A stretch of DNA of 64,000 bases from Methylobacillus rhizosphaerae (GTDB taxonomy: Bacteria; Pseudomonadota; Gammaproteobacteria; Burkholderiales; Methylophilaceae), in the NCBI RefSeq assembly GCF_900187985.1, contig NZ_FZOA01000004.1:186001-250000 (forward strand), in the 5' to 3' direction. Within the stretch, counting starts at the first letter, position 1. Every line of letters begins with the position of its first letter. The notes under the pieces were generated by a model. It did no database searches. It was not told where the DNA came from and was given only the letters and a program-made list of their open reading frames with translations. Both the position numbers and the translations under genes were made by a program. Below are positions 23,964 through 32,457 of this stretch, one piece after another.

Positions 23964-26162
23964 TTATTCCACGCTGAACTGATACTGGTTGTGTCCCATG
24001 CGTTTACCGTATTGATCAGTGATTTCGGCTTTGAGGAGGTATTGCCCGGGTTCAAGTGGTGCTAGTGGGTAATCACGTAATTTGTGGCCTGAATCCGGCA
24101 ACATTTCCAGGGGCAGTTTGAGGCTGTCCAGTTGTTTGCCGTCCCGGCTCAGAGTGACGGTATAGGTAATGTGTTCAAAGCCATGCCAGGTGTCATTGAT
24201 GGCCCACAGGCCGATATTCGGGGTTTCACCTGCCTTGTATTCATCCTGTTTCCATTCCAGGCTGGGCAGGATGGGTTGATAAGCCGTACGCAACGCTGCA
24301 TAGCCCGCCTTGGGCTCACGCCAGTAATCAACAATGCCCCAGTTAATGGACGGCCAGTTCTCTGCAAACATGAACTGGAATACTGCTGAAACCGGGCTGT
24401 AGCGTTGGCGGCGATAGTTTTCCACAGCAAACTGGATCAGTCGTGCCTGGTAGTGCTGGCTGTTGGCAATGAATTCCTCAATATTGCGACCCTGTTTTAC
24501 TCCGGCGAATTCAAAAGTCTCCTTGCGCTGGAAATTGTGGTATTCCCATTCGCGCCATTTAGCCTCGGTATCCGGCCACAGCAAGTCATTGCTGAACATG
24601 CGTTTCAGGCTCTTGAGGTTGGGCAATGCCTGGGCGCCGAATTCTGTGCTCCAGGGCGTTGGCGCAGGGCGGGAGAAAGCAAGCCAATGGTCGAAATACC
24701 AGCCCATCCATTCATGTTCCTTGGTGGCAGATTCCTTGCGTACCACACGCAATGGATCAAGCTTGCTGATATCTTCGTAAAGTAATTCGTCCAGTTTACG
24801 GTTGATATCCGGCTGGTAATCAGGATATTTCTGCGCCATCCAGGGAGAATCCCATGGAGGTTCATTGTGCATGGTCCAGGAAATGATGGATGGATGTTGC
24901 CTGAGTGATTGCACCATATCCCTGGCTTGTGACCGTGCTTCCTTGATAAAGGCAGGATCGTCGCTGTAACCCCAGAGCAAGGGGAAGTCCTGGGTCACTA
25001 GTATTCCCATGCGATCGCATAGTTCGTAGAAAGCGCGCCCCGTGACATGCGCATGTACCCGGACAGCATTGATGTTGGCTGCCTGCATCATTTCCAGGTC
25101 GTGCTGATAGCGCGCAGGTGTCATCTCCGCCAGCCATTGGCTGCCGATATAATTGGTGCCGCGCAAGAAGAGGCGGCGGCCATTCACATGCCACTGCAGA
25201 CCATCGTTGACGCTGATCTCGCGCACGCCAAATACCTGTTGTTGCTTATCCAGTAGTTTGCCGCTGGCATCCTTGATACTGAGAGTCAGCCTGTAGAGAT
25301 TGGGCTTGCCATGACTGCGTGGCCACCACAGGGCAGGGTTGTTGAGTGGAAAATTCAATGCAAGGGGATTGCTGCCAGGCTGGAGAGTTTTCTGCAGCCT
25401 GAAAGCGGAAGCAGGCCCTTGGAAGTTTTCAGGATTGATACTGGCTTCCACTGTCACTGATGTTTCATGTGAAACATGTTGCTGGATATCTGCCGTGGTA
25501 TTGATCATCCAGCGCTGTGGATGATCCAGGGTTGCCTGTTTGCGTGGTGTGACCTGTAACTGCCGCAGTGCAGCTTGGTCGGCGAACTGCAACTCCACAG
25601 ATGCCCAGATCCCCCCGGTATTCTTTTCCTGCCCTCGATCAGACCAGGCACCGCCAGGCCGGGTGTCGTGATGGCTGAGAACCCCCTTGATCAGGCGCTT
25701 GTGCAAGGACCAGTCTTCAGGTTTTTCCAGAGGACTATTCACCAATACGCGTAACTGGTTTTTGCCTTGCTTCAACAGGCCGGTGACATCGAAATCAAAC
25801 GCTTGGAAATACCCAGTATGATGTCCGAGGTAACGATCATTGAGCCAGATATCAGCTTCGTAATCCACGCCACTGAATACCAAGTGGGATACTCTGGCAC
25901 TATTTTTTGCATCTAGTTTGAATTGTTTCTGGTACCAGGAAAAACCACTGATGTCATGGCCTTGGCGATACCAATTATCCGGCACGTTGATGTTTTTCCA
26001 GCCCTGTGCAGGAGCCTGTAATTGTGGTGTGACATTCAATTCCTTCTCGATAGGCTGGAACTGCCAGCTGCCGTCCAGAGTTTGGCGGTCAGTTTCCTGT
26101 GCATGCAGGGATAATGTGGTCAGGGTCAGGCAGAGTAGCAGGAATTGAATCAGGCAAGGCAT
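23964..26162 (-). CDS. Secreted glycoside hydrolase family 2 protein (beta-mannosidase/beta-glucuronidase-like)
   Basis: GH2 enzymes remove terminal sugars from beta-glycosides. The 732-residue protein begins with a signal peptide (hydrophobic 5-18, likely cleavage after LHA at 19-21). A GH2 sugar-binding jelly-roll follows (about 28-195, NVPDNWYRQGHD, GVDYEADIWLNDRYLG), then an immunoglobulin-like domain (about 205-315) and a TIM barrel from about 320. The catalytic acid/base is Glu434 in HNEPPW and the nucleophile is probably Glu507 in STEFGAQ. No polysaccharide-degradation genes are adjacent, and the true substrate is unknown. It carries an internal parS-like palindrome at 25461. Confidence 0.88.
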   Translation of the reverse strand: MPCLIQFLLLCLTLTTLSLHAQETDRQTLDGSWQFQPIEKELNVTPQLQAPAQGWKNINVPDNWYRQGHDISGFSWYQKQFKLDAKNSARVSHLVFSGVDYEADIWLNDRYLGHHTGYFQAFDFDVTGLLKQGKNQLRVLVNSPLEKPEDWSLHKRLIKGVLSHHDTRPGGAWSDRGQEKNTGGIWASVELQFADQAALRQLQVTPRKQATLDHPQRWMINTTADIQQHVSHETSVTVEASINPENFQGPASAFRLQKTLQPGSNPLALNFPLNNPALWWPRSHGKPNLYRLTLSIKDASGKLLDKQQQVFGVREISVNDGLQWHVNGRRLFLRGTNYIGSQWLAEMTPARYQHDLEMMQAANINAVRVHAHVTGRAFYELCDRMGILVTQDFPLLWGYSDDPAFIKEARSQARDMVQSLRQHPSIISWTMHNEPPWDSPWMAQKYPDYQPDINRKLDELLYEDISKLDPLRVVRKESATKEHEWMGWYFDHWLAFSRPAPTPWSTEFGAQALPNLKSLKRMFSNDLLWPDTEAKWREWEYHNFQRKETFEFAGVKQGRNIEEFIANSQHYQARLIQFAVENYRRQRYSPVSAVFQFMFAENWPSINWGIVDYWREPKAGYAALRTAYQPILPSLEWKQDEYKAGETPNIGLWAINDTWHGFEHITYTVTLSRDGKQLDSLKLPLEMLPDSGHKLRDYPLAPLEPGQYLLKAEITDQYGKRMGHNQYQFSVE
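25461..25476. promoter_or_regulatory. parS-like palindrome inside the GH2 gene
   Basis: TGTTTCATGTGAAACA differs from canonical parS by one central base (C to T at position 8), which breaks the CACGTG core. It lies within coding sequence. Binding by ParB is uncertain, since the core is usually important. Confidence 0.4.
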
Positions 26163-26184
26163 AGGATACGAATAGGCAGGTTAC

Positions 26185-26209
26185 AAAAAACCGGGTGTTT
26201 ACCCGGTTT
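26185..26209 (-). terminator. Terminator of the 32-residue small protein gene
   Basis: A perfect 9-bp stem (26188-26196 with 26201-26209, AAACCGGGT arm, loop GTTT) is followed in the minus direction by a T run. It begins 5 nt after the small gene stop and lies between that gene and the GH2 gene. Confidence 0.87.
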
Positions 26210-26213
26210 GGGG

Positions 26214-26312
26214 TCAGGCATCAATGGTATGAGTTTTTTTATGGTTGAGGAGATAGTGAGTCAGCCGTTTAGCGACATAACCTGCAATCAGGGTCTTGAT
26301 TAATAATTTCAT
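26214..26312 (-). CDS. Very small basic membrane-type protein, 32 residues (related to the one at 33657)
   Basis: I do not recognise this as a named gene. The protein starts MKLLIKTLIAGYVAKRL, has a short hydrophobic N-terminal segment followed by a Lys/Arg/His-rich tail and ends IDA. Support for a real gene: AGGAGG lies 7 nt before the ATG (26318-26323), a terminator follows 5 nt after the stop, and a second gene at 33657 encodes a similar peptide (10 of 22 aligned residues identical, pattern MK-x-LIK-x5-YV-x-KR-x5-L). The hydrophobic-then-basic design suggests a membrane-surface peptide. A toxin-like role is possible but unproven. Confidence 0.65.
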   Translation of the reverse strand: MKLLIKTLIAGYVAKRLTHYLLNHKKTHTIDA

Positions 26313-26804
26313 ATAACACCTCCTGAGATAGATTGAAAAACCGAATGGTCATACCATATGCAATATGGATGGTTTTGACACCGAACAGTTCCATTGAGCC
26401 GGATTTTATCGGGACATTCAGCGTTCAGTATAAGAGCGCTGCATGTTTTACTGCATAGTCGAATGACTGATTTTGCTGTCAGAGAATGGTGCACATGCTC
26501 AAGATTTTATGGTGATAGTGACTAGTCGCATGATGATAGGGCGCACCAGTCATACGCATACAAAAGCGATAGGCATCGCCATGATGCTAGACATGAAAAA
26601 TGCAAATACGACAGGGGTTTAGCGTTTGGGCAAGCAGAGCGGATAACTTGCAGGGTATCACCAGCCTGCCCGGGCTGGATGTTCCTGCGCAATTGAGCCA
26701 CTGAATTTCTATGCCTGTCATCGTGGCCGGCATGCTACCCCTGGTAAGTTACGCTCATTGATTATCTGGTTGAACATATCCTGGCGTACTGGCAGCCGGG
26801 CTGA
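26313..26804. other. 492-nt stretch without a recognised gene
   Basis: This gap lies between the 32-residue gene and dinB (both minus). It should hold the promoter of the small gene at its left end. I see no convincing coding frame, RNA gene or terminator. Short inverted repeats such as ACCATATGCAATATGGATGGT near 26355 were seen but are imperfect. Confidence 0.5.
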
Positions 26805-27962
26805 TCAGGTAAACAGGCTGGTTTGTTCCGGTGTTTCTGCTGGGATATCGTCGATGTGGACCAGATTGCTCACCTTGATACCCAACAACCTGAAGCGTTG
26901 CTCCAATGGCAGGCGCGTCAGGCAAACCCCTGCGGCCCGCCTGATGGCTGCGGCATTATTGGTGGGTGTCGGCAGGGTAAGGTCACGAGTGGCAGTACGG
27001 AAATCCTGATACTTGATCTTGATCCCTACGGTGTGGCCCACATATCCTTTCTGTTGCAGGTCTGCCGCCACGCGCTCGCAAAGCGCAGTAAACGCCGTGC
27101 CGAGAAAACGCTTGTCCTGTACCGCATGCATATCACGTTCAAAGGTGGTTTCACGGCTCATGGATTTGGGGATGGATGTGGTTACCACAGGCCTTTCATC
27201 GTGCCCCTGAGCTACCTGCATAAGCCAATGCGTATAGCTACGACCGAAATGTTGCTGTAGCTGCCTGGCGTTTGCAGCAGCTAGGTCGGCGATAGAGTGT
27301 ATTCCCAGCGTTTCCAGTTTGGCCGTGGCTTTAGGTCCTATGCCGTTGATCTTTTTGGCAGGAAGCGGCCATATACGCTCGCGGAAGGCCTGCTCATCAA
27401 TGATGGTCAGCCCATCAGGCTTGTCGAGGTCGGAAGCAATTTTTGCCAGTAACTTGTTGGCAGCGATGCCGATGGAACAAGAAAGGCCTGTGGCCTGTAT
27501 TACAGCCTGTTTCAGGCGCATGGCAAGCGTATGGGTATCTTCTTCGATGGTGCTCAGGTCAATATAAATTTCATCAATGCCCCGGTTCTCAATCTGGGGC
27601 ACAATCTCGGCGACTGCTGCCTTGAACAGGCGCGAATAATGGCGATAGGACTCGAAATTTGCTGGCAACAGGATGGCATCGGGCGCCAATTGGGCCGATT
27701 TCATGAGGCCCATGGCAGAGTAGACGCCAAGTTTGCGCGCTTCATAAGTTGATGTGGTGACTACTCCCCGTCCGTTATATTCACGCAGGCGGGAGAATTG
27801 ATAACTGCCGTCAGGCAATTGCCTGGGTTGCTGGGCTGAGCGGCCGCCTACTACGACCGCCTGCCCACGCAATTCCGGATAACGCAGCAACTCCACCCCG
27901 GCAAAGAACATATCCATGTCGAGGTGAGCAATACGGCGATGTGGGAAGGCAGGATCAGTCAT
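26805..27962 (-). CDS. dinB: DNA polymerase IV (Y-family translesion polymerase)
   Basis: Pol IV copies past damaged DNA and is usually part of the SOS response. The 385-residue protein has the N-terminal motif HLDMDMFFAGVE with the metal-binding Asp residues, the second catalytic site RGIDEIYIDLS near residue 130 and the SCSIGIAANKLLAKIASDLDKP motif near residue 160. It ends in QTSLF, a good match to the beta-clamp-binding motif. I found no clear LexA box upstream. It contains a slightly longer N-terminal finger/insert (QQPRQLPDGSYQFSRL, near residue 45) than E. coli DinB. Confidence 0.93.
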   Translation of the reverse strand: MTDPAFPHRRIAHLDMDMFFAGVELLRYPELRGQAVVVGGRSAQQPRQLPDGSYQFSRLREYNGRGVVTTSTYEARKLGVYSAMGLMKSAQLAPDAILLPANFESYRHYSRLFKAAVAEIVPQIENRGIDEIYIDLSTIEEDTHTLAMRLKQAVIQATGLSCSIGIAANKLLAKIASDLDKPDGLTIIDEQAFRERIWPLPAKKINGIGPKATAKLETLGIHSIADLAAANARQLQQHFGRSYTHWLMQVAQGHDERPVVTTSIPKSMSRETTFERDMHAVQDKRFLGTAFTALCERVAADLQQKGYVGHTVGIKIKYQDFRTATRDLTLPTPTNNAAAIRRAAGVCLTRLPLEQRFRLLGIKVSNLVHIDDIPAETPEQTSLFT

Positions 27963-28090
27963 CTGGGCGCTATGCTAGCAAATCCAGTGGATTTGTAGAA
28001 ATCTGCTGTGTAAACAAATTTTCAAAAAACACTAGCATTTGTCGGAGTTCTTGGTTAGAATTCGCACCCTCTAGAAACATTATGTTTCAT

Positions 28091-28166
28091 GTCCCCATCG
28101 TCTAGAGGCCTAGGACATCGCCCTTTCACGGCGGTAACCGGGGTTCGAATCCCCGTGGGGACGCCA
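28091..28166 (+). tRNA. tRNA-Glu (anticodon TTC)
   Basis: The 76-nt sequence folds as a cloverleaf: acceptor stem GTCCCCA with TGGGGAC, T-arm with GGTTCGAATCC, anticodon loop CTTTCAC with TTC at 28125-28127, and an encoded CCA end. It is followed by a terminator 7 nt later, so it is a single-tRNA unit. Confidence 0.97.
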
Positions 28167-28172
28167 ATGCTA

Positions 28173-28206
28173 ATAAAAGCAGACTTTCAATGTCTGCTTT
28201 TATTTT
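28173..28206 (+). terminator. Terminator after tRNA-Glu
   Basis: A perfect 12-bp stem (28173-28184 with 28192-28203, core AAAAGCAGAC, 7-nt loop) ends in TTTTATTTT. It lies just after the encoded CCA. Confidence 0.9.
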
Positions 28207-28238
28207 GTCTGTATTATTTATAAGTCATTGATTATTAT

Positions 28239-29129
28239 ATGTTCGTTGGTGTTCGTCAAATGACATTGCAAGATGCTGGGAATGAGCTTTCATTTCCGGC
28301 GCTGGTCATGTATCCGACACAACAGGTTCCTGTCAGTCAGGGATTCGGGCCTTATGTCATGGAGGTCAGCCTGGATGCGCCCATTGCGCCAGGACAGTAT
28401 CCTTTGGTGTTGGTGTCGCATGGGAGTGGTGGGTCGCATTTGCTGTATCGCAGTATTACCTGCCACCTGGCGCGCCATGGCTATATCGTGGCGATGATAG
28501 AACACCCAGGCAATAACCGTGTGGACAATCGACTCATGGGTACGGTGGATAATCTGCAATACCGCCCACGCCATCTCAAGCTGACTACTGATTACTTGTA
28601 CCAGGATGCCAGGTTTGCCCCTTATCTGTTACCTGGCAATGTGGCGGTGATCGGGCATTCCATGGGCGGGTATGCTGCACTGGCACTGGCTGGCGGAAAC
28701 CCCTGGTTTCCGCCAGAGGTATTCAAGCCGGATTATCAGGGGCCAGCGCCCAGCCTGGTGGATGTCGAGCATGATGCACGCATCAAGGCATTGGTGCTGC
28801 TCGCCCCTGCAACTGTCTGGTTCAAGCCCAAGGCAGCCCTGAGCGGCGTGCATGTGCCCATCCTGATGCTGAGTGCTGAGCATGACCCGTACACGCCTGC
28901 CTGGCACAATGACATTGTGCTGGAGGGGGTGCCTGACCCAGCCAGAGTGGATAGCCGCTGCGTCAGCAATGCGGGGCATTTTTCCTTCCTCAGTCCCTTT
29001 CCGTTAAAGATCAAGCAAGGTGGGGCGTTGCCTACCACGGATCCAGAGGGGTTTGACCGCGAGCAGTTTCATGAACAGCTCAAGCAGGAAATCCTGGCTT
29101 ACCTGAATCTCAAGCTCAAGACATCATGA
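28239..29129 (+). CDS. Alpha/beta hydrolase, dienelactone-hydrolase/PAF-acetylhydrolase-like
   Basis: The 296-residue protein is an alpha/beta-fold serine hydrolase. The nucleophile is Ser141 in GHSMGGYAA. The oxyanion-hole region is VSHGSGGSHLLY near residue 60. The acid is likely in SAEHDPYTP near residue 210 and the His is in SNAGHFSFL near residue 245. No signal peptide is visible, so it is probably cytoplasmic. The first ATG lacks a good ribosome site; a second Met seven codons later is an alternative. The substrate is unknown. It follows tRNA-Glu and is convergent with the BON gene. Confidence 0.85.
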   Translation: MFVGVRQMTLQDAGNELSFPALVMYPTQQVPVSQGFGPYVMEVSLDAPIAPGQYPLVLVSHGSGGSHLLYRSITCHLARHGYIVAMIEHPGNNRVDNRLMGTVDNLQYRPRHLKLTTDYLYQDARFAPYLLPGNVAVIGHSMGGYAALALAGGNPWFPPEVFKPDYQGPAPSLVDVEHDARIKALVLLAPATVWFKPKAALSGVHVPILMLSAEHDPYTPAWHNDIVLEGVPDPARVDSRCVSNAGHFSFLSPFPLKIKQGGALPTTDPEGFDREQFHEQLKQEILAYLNLKLKTS

Positions 29130-29155
29130 AAAATGGGGCTTTGTGCCCCATTTTT
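29129..29155. terminator. Bidirectional terminator between the hydrolase and BON genes
   Basis: A perfect 11-bp stem (29129-29139 with 29145-29155, AAAAATGGGGC arm) is flanked by A on one side and T on the other, so it can work for both convergent genes. Confidence 0.88.
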
Positions 29156-29178
29156 ATCACCAGATTGATTTTTCTGGG

Positions 29179-29484
29179 CTATGGCGCAACGATATCATCC
29201 TTCACGCCGGTGACACCCTGAATACTTTTGGCAAGCACCACAGCGTGATCTGCCTCTTCCTTGCTTTTTGCCGTACCACTCAATTGCACCAAGCCGTTGC
29301 TATCGGTTTCTACCTTGATATCAGAAGCACTGACCAGCTTGTCCTTGGCGAATGCGGCTTTGACCTTGGCTGTGATGACTGAATCACTAACCTTGGTTTC
29401 AATACTGTCTCCGTCAGCAGCAAAACTTGCGATTGGCATCAGCAAGGCACTAATCAGCAACAGGCTTTTAACATTGGCTTTCAT
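29179..29484 (-). CDS. Periplasmic BON-domain protein (OsmY-like)
   Basis: BON domains are about 60 residues long, bind membrane or hydrophobic ligands and are common in envelope stress proteins. The 101-residue protein has a clear signal peptide (1-22, cleavage after ASFA/A) and a single BON domain (about 33-99, ITAKVKAAFAKD, VQLSGTAKS, GVTGVKDDIV). E. coli OsmY has two. A good ribosome site (AAAGGAG) precedes the ATG. It lies 211 nt after mqo on the same strand. Confidence 0.9.
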   Translation of the reverse strand: MKANVKSLLLISALLMPIASFAADGDSIETKVSDSVITAKVKAAFAKDKLVSASDIKVETDSNGLVQLSGTAKSKEEADHAVVLAKSIQGVTGVKDDIVAP

Positions 29485-29695
29485 ACGGGACTCCTTTTAG
29501 GTTTTTCTGTTGGATAGGACGAGTCTATTCTGGCCACGTTGATGGCAGCATTGAATCGGCAAGCGACTGAAACCCCTGTAGGAATGGGACGACCACAGAA
29601 ATTGGATATGGAGAGTATGGCAAGAGAAGCTGCAGGCGCAGCCCCCGTTACCTGGCGCTGCTTTTCTGCAGGAAGTGGCAGCTCTGGAAACCGGT

Positions 29696-31177
29696 TTATG
29701 CCAGTTTCAGGCTGGACAGGGTGCGCTGGCGGACTTTGCCCAACAGTGCTGCGTCCTCAACCAGTGACTGGCCATAGGATGGCACCATTTCCTGCATACG
29801 CTCCTGCCAGGCTGGACTACGCATTTCCTCGCCAAAGCAGCGTTGCAATACTTCCATCATCGCGGGGACAGAGGTGGAAGCGCCAGGCGAGGCTCCCAGC
29901 AATGCTGCCAGGCTACCATCTGCAGCAGAGACAATTTCTGTGCCGAACTCCAGTTTTCCACCTTTTTGTTCACATTGCTTGATAATCTGGACACGCTGGC
30001 CTGCAGAAACAAGTGACCATTCACTTTCAGCAGCTTGCGGACAAAAATTACGCAAGGCTGCTACGCGTTGCTGGTGGCTCTGGAAGACTTCCCCAATCAG
30101 GTAGCGAGTCAAATCCATATTGTGGAGTCCTGCTCCCAGCATGGATTTCAGATTGCCGGGTTTGATGGAGCTGATGAGGTCCAGTAGCGAACCCTGTTTG
30201 AGGAAGCGGGTAGTGAAACCGGCGAACGGGCCAAACAGCAGGGCGGGCTTGCCATTGATGATGCGGGTATCCAGATGGGGTACGGACATGGGGGGAGCGC
30301 CAATCGGTGCTTTGCCATAGACCTTGGCATGATGCTGGTTGATTGCCTCCTGGTTGTGGCATACCAGCCATTGGCCACTGACCGGGAAACCGCCATAGCC
30401 TTTGGCTTCCTTGATGCCGGATTTTTGCAACAAAGGCAGGGTGGCGCCACCAGCACCGAGAAAAACAAAGCCGGCATTGATCTGCAGTGCTGTTCCCTGT
30501 GCCAGGTTGTTTGCCTTGAGCTGCCAGCGGCCTTGCTCCTGCTTGAGGCTGGTGATGGCATGCTGTGTCAACAGTGTGAACCCTGGCTGTTTCTCCAGTT
30601 GGCGTACCAATTGTCTGGTGAGCGAGCCAAAATCGACATCGCTGCCATAAGCGACGCGCGTGGCGGCTACTGGCGTATCTGTGTTGCGCGATGCCATCAC
30701 CAGTGGCATCCACTGTTGCAATACAGCCGGATCTTCGCTGTATTCCATATCGGCGAATAAATGATGGGCGCTCAAGGCGGCGTGGCGCTTTTTCAGGAAG
30801 GCAACATTCTTGTCCCCCCAGACAAAGCTGATATGGGGCGTCGGGTTGATAAAGCTCGTGGGTTCATCCAGCATGCCTTGCTCTACCAGCCAGGCCCAGA
30901 ATTGCAGGGACTCTTCAAAAGCAGCATTGATCTTGAGCGCGCGCGGAATGGAAACACTGCCGTCTGCATTCTGCGGCGTGTAGTTCAACTCGCAATAACC
31001 AGCATGCCCTGTCCCGGCATTATTCCAGCCATCACTGCTTTCGCTGGCAACTTCAGTCTGCTGTTCGACCAGCGTGATGCGTAATTCCGGGTCGAGTTTG
31101 TGGAGCAGGGTGCCCAGCGTGGCGCTCATGATGCCGCCGCCGACCAGTAGGATATCGGTGTCTATGGAAGTGGTCAT
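29696..31177 (-). CDS. mqo: Malate:quinone oxidoreductase
   Basis: Mqo is a membrane-associated FAD enzyme that oxidises malate to oxaloacetate and passes electrons to quinone. The 493-residue protein has the N-terminal FAD-binding motif DILLVGGGIMSATLGTLL, NNAGTGHAGYCELNYTP near residue 51, and the conserved KVYGKAPIGAPPMSVPHLDTR near residue 285. Length is normal. In methylotrophs the citric-acid cycle is often incomplete, so this enzyme may serve malate oxidation rather than a full cycle; that is inference. Confidence 0.96.
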   Translation of the reverse strand: MTTSIDTDILLVGGGIMSATLGTLLHKLDPELRITLVEQQTEVASESSDGWNNAGTGHAGYCELNYTPQNADGSVSIPRALKINAAFEESLQFWAWLVEQGMLDEPTSFINPTPHISFVWGDKNVAFLKKRHAALSAHHLFADMEYSEDPAVLQQWMPLVMASRNTDTPVAATRVAYGSDVDFGSLTRQLVRQLEKQPGFTLLTQHAITSLKQEQGRWQLKANNLAQGTALQINAGFVFLGAGGATLPLLQKSGIKEAKGYGGFPVSGQWLVCHNQEAINQHHAKVYGKAPIGAPPMSVPHLDTRIINGKPALLFGPFAGFTTRFLKQGSLLDLISSIKPGNLKSMLGAGLHNMDLTRYLIGEVFQSHQQRVAALRNFCPQAAESEWSLVSAGQRVQIIKQCEQKGGKLEFGTEIVSAADGSLAALLGASPGASTSVPAMMEVLQRCFGEEMRSPAWQERMQEMVPSYGQSLVEDAALLGKVRQRTLSSLKLA

Positions 31178-31262
31178 GTCAGACTGAAATGATGGGTTGA
31201 TAATGGTTCAGGGTCGCCAATGATAGGCATAAGCAACGCTCCTGTAAAACACTGCTTCCTGT

Positions 31263-31613
31263 TCAATACGTCTGCTCCAGCCAATGCATGAGCACGTGAA
31301 CTACATAATCCTGCTCGCAGGCGCTCAATGCACGGTTATCAGGAATCAGGTGCCATTTTTGCAGGCAACCACGGCAGCAACATGCAGTGGCATGCTGGGC
31401 GACGAATACCGGGTGGCCGCGATATGGGGTTTGCTTGCCATCATTGGCAATGACAGCTGGAGCCAGGCGCCTGGCAATAAAGTCACGGGCATGGTCGTTG
31501 ATGACTGGCAATCCCTTGCTATGCAAGTAAGCCTTATCCTGGGCATTGAGCTTGAACGAGCTGCGGAAGCGGGAGCGTCCCAGGACTGAGAACAATTCCT
31601 CCAGCTCGCGCAT
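31263..31613 (-). CDS. DUF4186 family protein
   Basis: The 116-residue protein matches the DUF4186 pattern as I know it: SRFRSSFKL near residue 15, DHARDFIARRLAP near 40, YRGHPVFVAQHATACCCRGCLQKWH near 65-85 and a terminal helix with VVHVLMHWLEQ. It has four Cys in ACCCRGC, possibly a metal or redox site. No function is known to me. It lies 5 nt after msrB on the same strand, so they probably form an operon. Confidence 0.85.
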   Translation of the reverse strand: MRELEELFSVLGRSRFRSSFKLNAQDKAYLHSKGLPVINDHARDFIARRLAPAVIANDGKQTPYRGHPVFVAQHATACCCRGCLQKWHLIPDNRALSACEQDYVVHVLMHWLEQTY

Positions 31614-31618
31614 ACAGG

Positions 31619-32011
31619 TTACACAGGCTCAAAACGCAGTGAGGCGGAATTGATGCAGTAACGCATGCCGGTGGGGGGCGGCCCGTCAGGGAATACATGG
31701 CCAAGGTGGGCATCGCAGACATTACAGATCACCTCGGTACGTATCATGCCGTGTGATGTATCTCTCTTCTCGCGGATGTTGTCGGGGTGCAAGGCCTCGA
31801 AATAACTGGGCCAGCCACAGCCGGCATCAAATTTGGTATCGGATGCAAACAAGGGTGTATCACAGCAGACACAATGATAAATGCCATGCTCGGAATGATA
31901 GGCGTATTCTCCTGTGCCAGCGCGTTCGGTGGCGGCATGGCGTGTCACTTCATATTGCAATGGGGTGAGCTGCTGCTGCCATTCCACATCAGATTTGAAA
32001 ACCTTGGGCAT
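31619..32011 (-). CDS. msrB: Peptide-methionine (R)-S-oxide reductase
   Basis: MsrB reduces methionine-R-sulfoxide in proteins. The 130-residue protein has two zinc-binding CxxC motifs (CVCCDTPLF near residue 47, [12 protein letters not shown] near 96) and the catalytic Cys in [11 protein letters not shown] near residue 119. It is a single-domain enzyme without MsrA. It heads a two-gene operon with DUF4186. Confidence 0.96.
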   Translation of the reverse strand: MPKVFKSDVEWQQQLTPLQYEVTRHAATERAGTGEYAYHSEHGIYHCVCCDTPLFASDTKFDAGCGWPSYFEALHPDNIREKRDTSHGMIRTEVICNVCDAHLGHVFPDGPPPTGMRYCINSASLRFEPV

Positions 32012-32091
32012 TGTTTCCTCCTCGCAGATTATAGTGGGATGCTGCTTAAACCCAGTACAATAACGGGTTTAAGCTATCTAAGGAAAATGCA

Positions 32092-32457
32092 GTGACACAG
32101 CACGGCAAAATCATAAGCATCCAGGATGTTGATGTCGTCCTTCTCGACTTTGATTATGGTGAGTCGAAAGAAAACGAGACTGCAATCCCCTATTTTAATA
32201 TCAGATTCGATCTTGAGTTACACCAACGGCGATATTCGCTTACCTATAACAAGCCTGTAGGTAGCGATGATCATTTCAGTATATCAGGAGATGATTATGA
32301 GCCATTGTTAAAGGCACTGGAAACAGCACCAGCGCTGACAGCACAGCAGCAATACAGCCTGGAGACCGAACAGGCATTGCATGAAGCACTGTTGCCTATT
32401 GCCGAGTCTGTATATGAGGATGTGGAATTCCACTCGCCAGACCAGGATGAAGAATAA
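32092..32457 (+). CDS. Acidic protein of unknown function, 121 residues
   Basis: I do not recognise this gene. The protein starts with GTG at 32092, with AAGGAA 6 nt upstream. It is acidic, with Asp/Glu clusters (VVLLDFDYGESKENE near 15-30; DVEFHSPDQDEE at the end). The middle has alternating hydrophobic residues suggesting beta strands (YFNIRFDLELHQRRYSLTY), and the later half looks helical. No signal peptide or membrane segment is visible. The 3' end overlaps the start of the GNAT gene, suggesting co-expression. Confidence 0.7.
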   Translation: MTQHGKIISIQDVDVVLLDFDYGESKENETAIPYFNIRFDLELHQRRYSLTYNKPVGSDDHFSISGDDYEPLLKALETAPALTAQQQYSLETEQALHEALLPIAESVYEDVEFHSPDQDEE

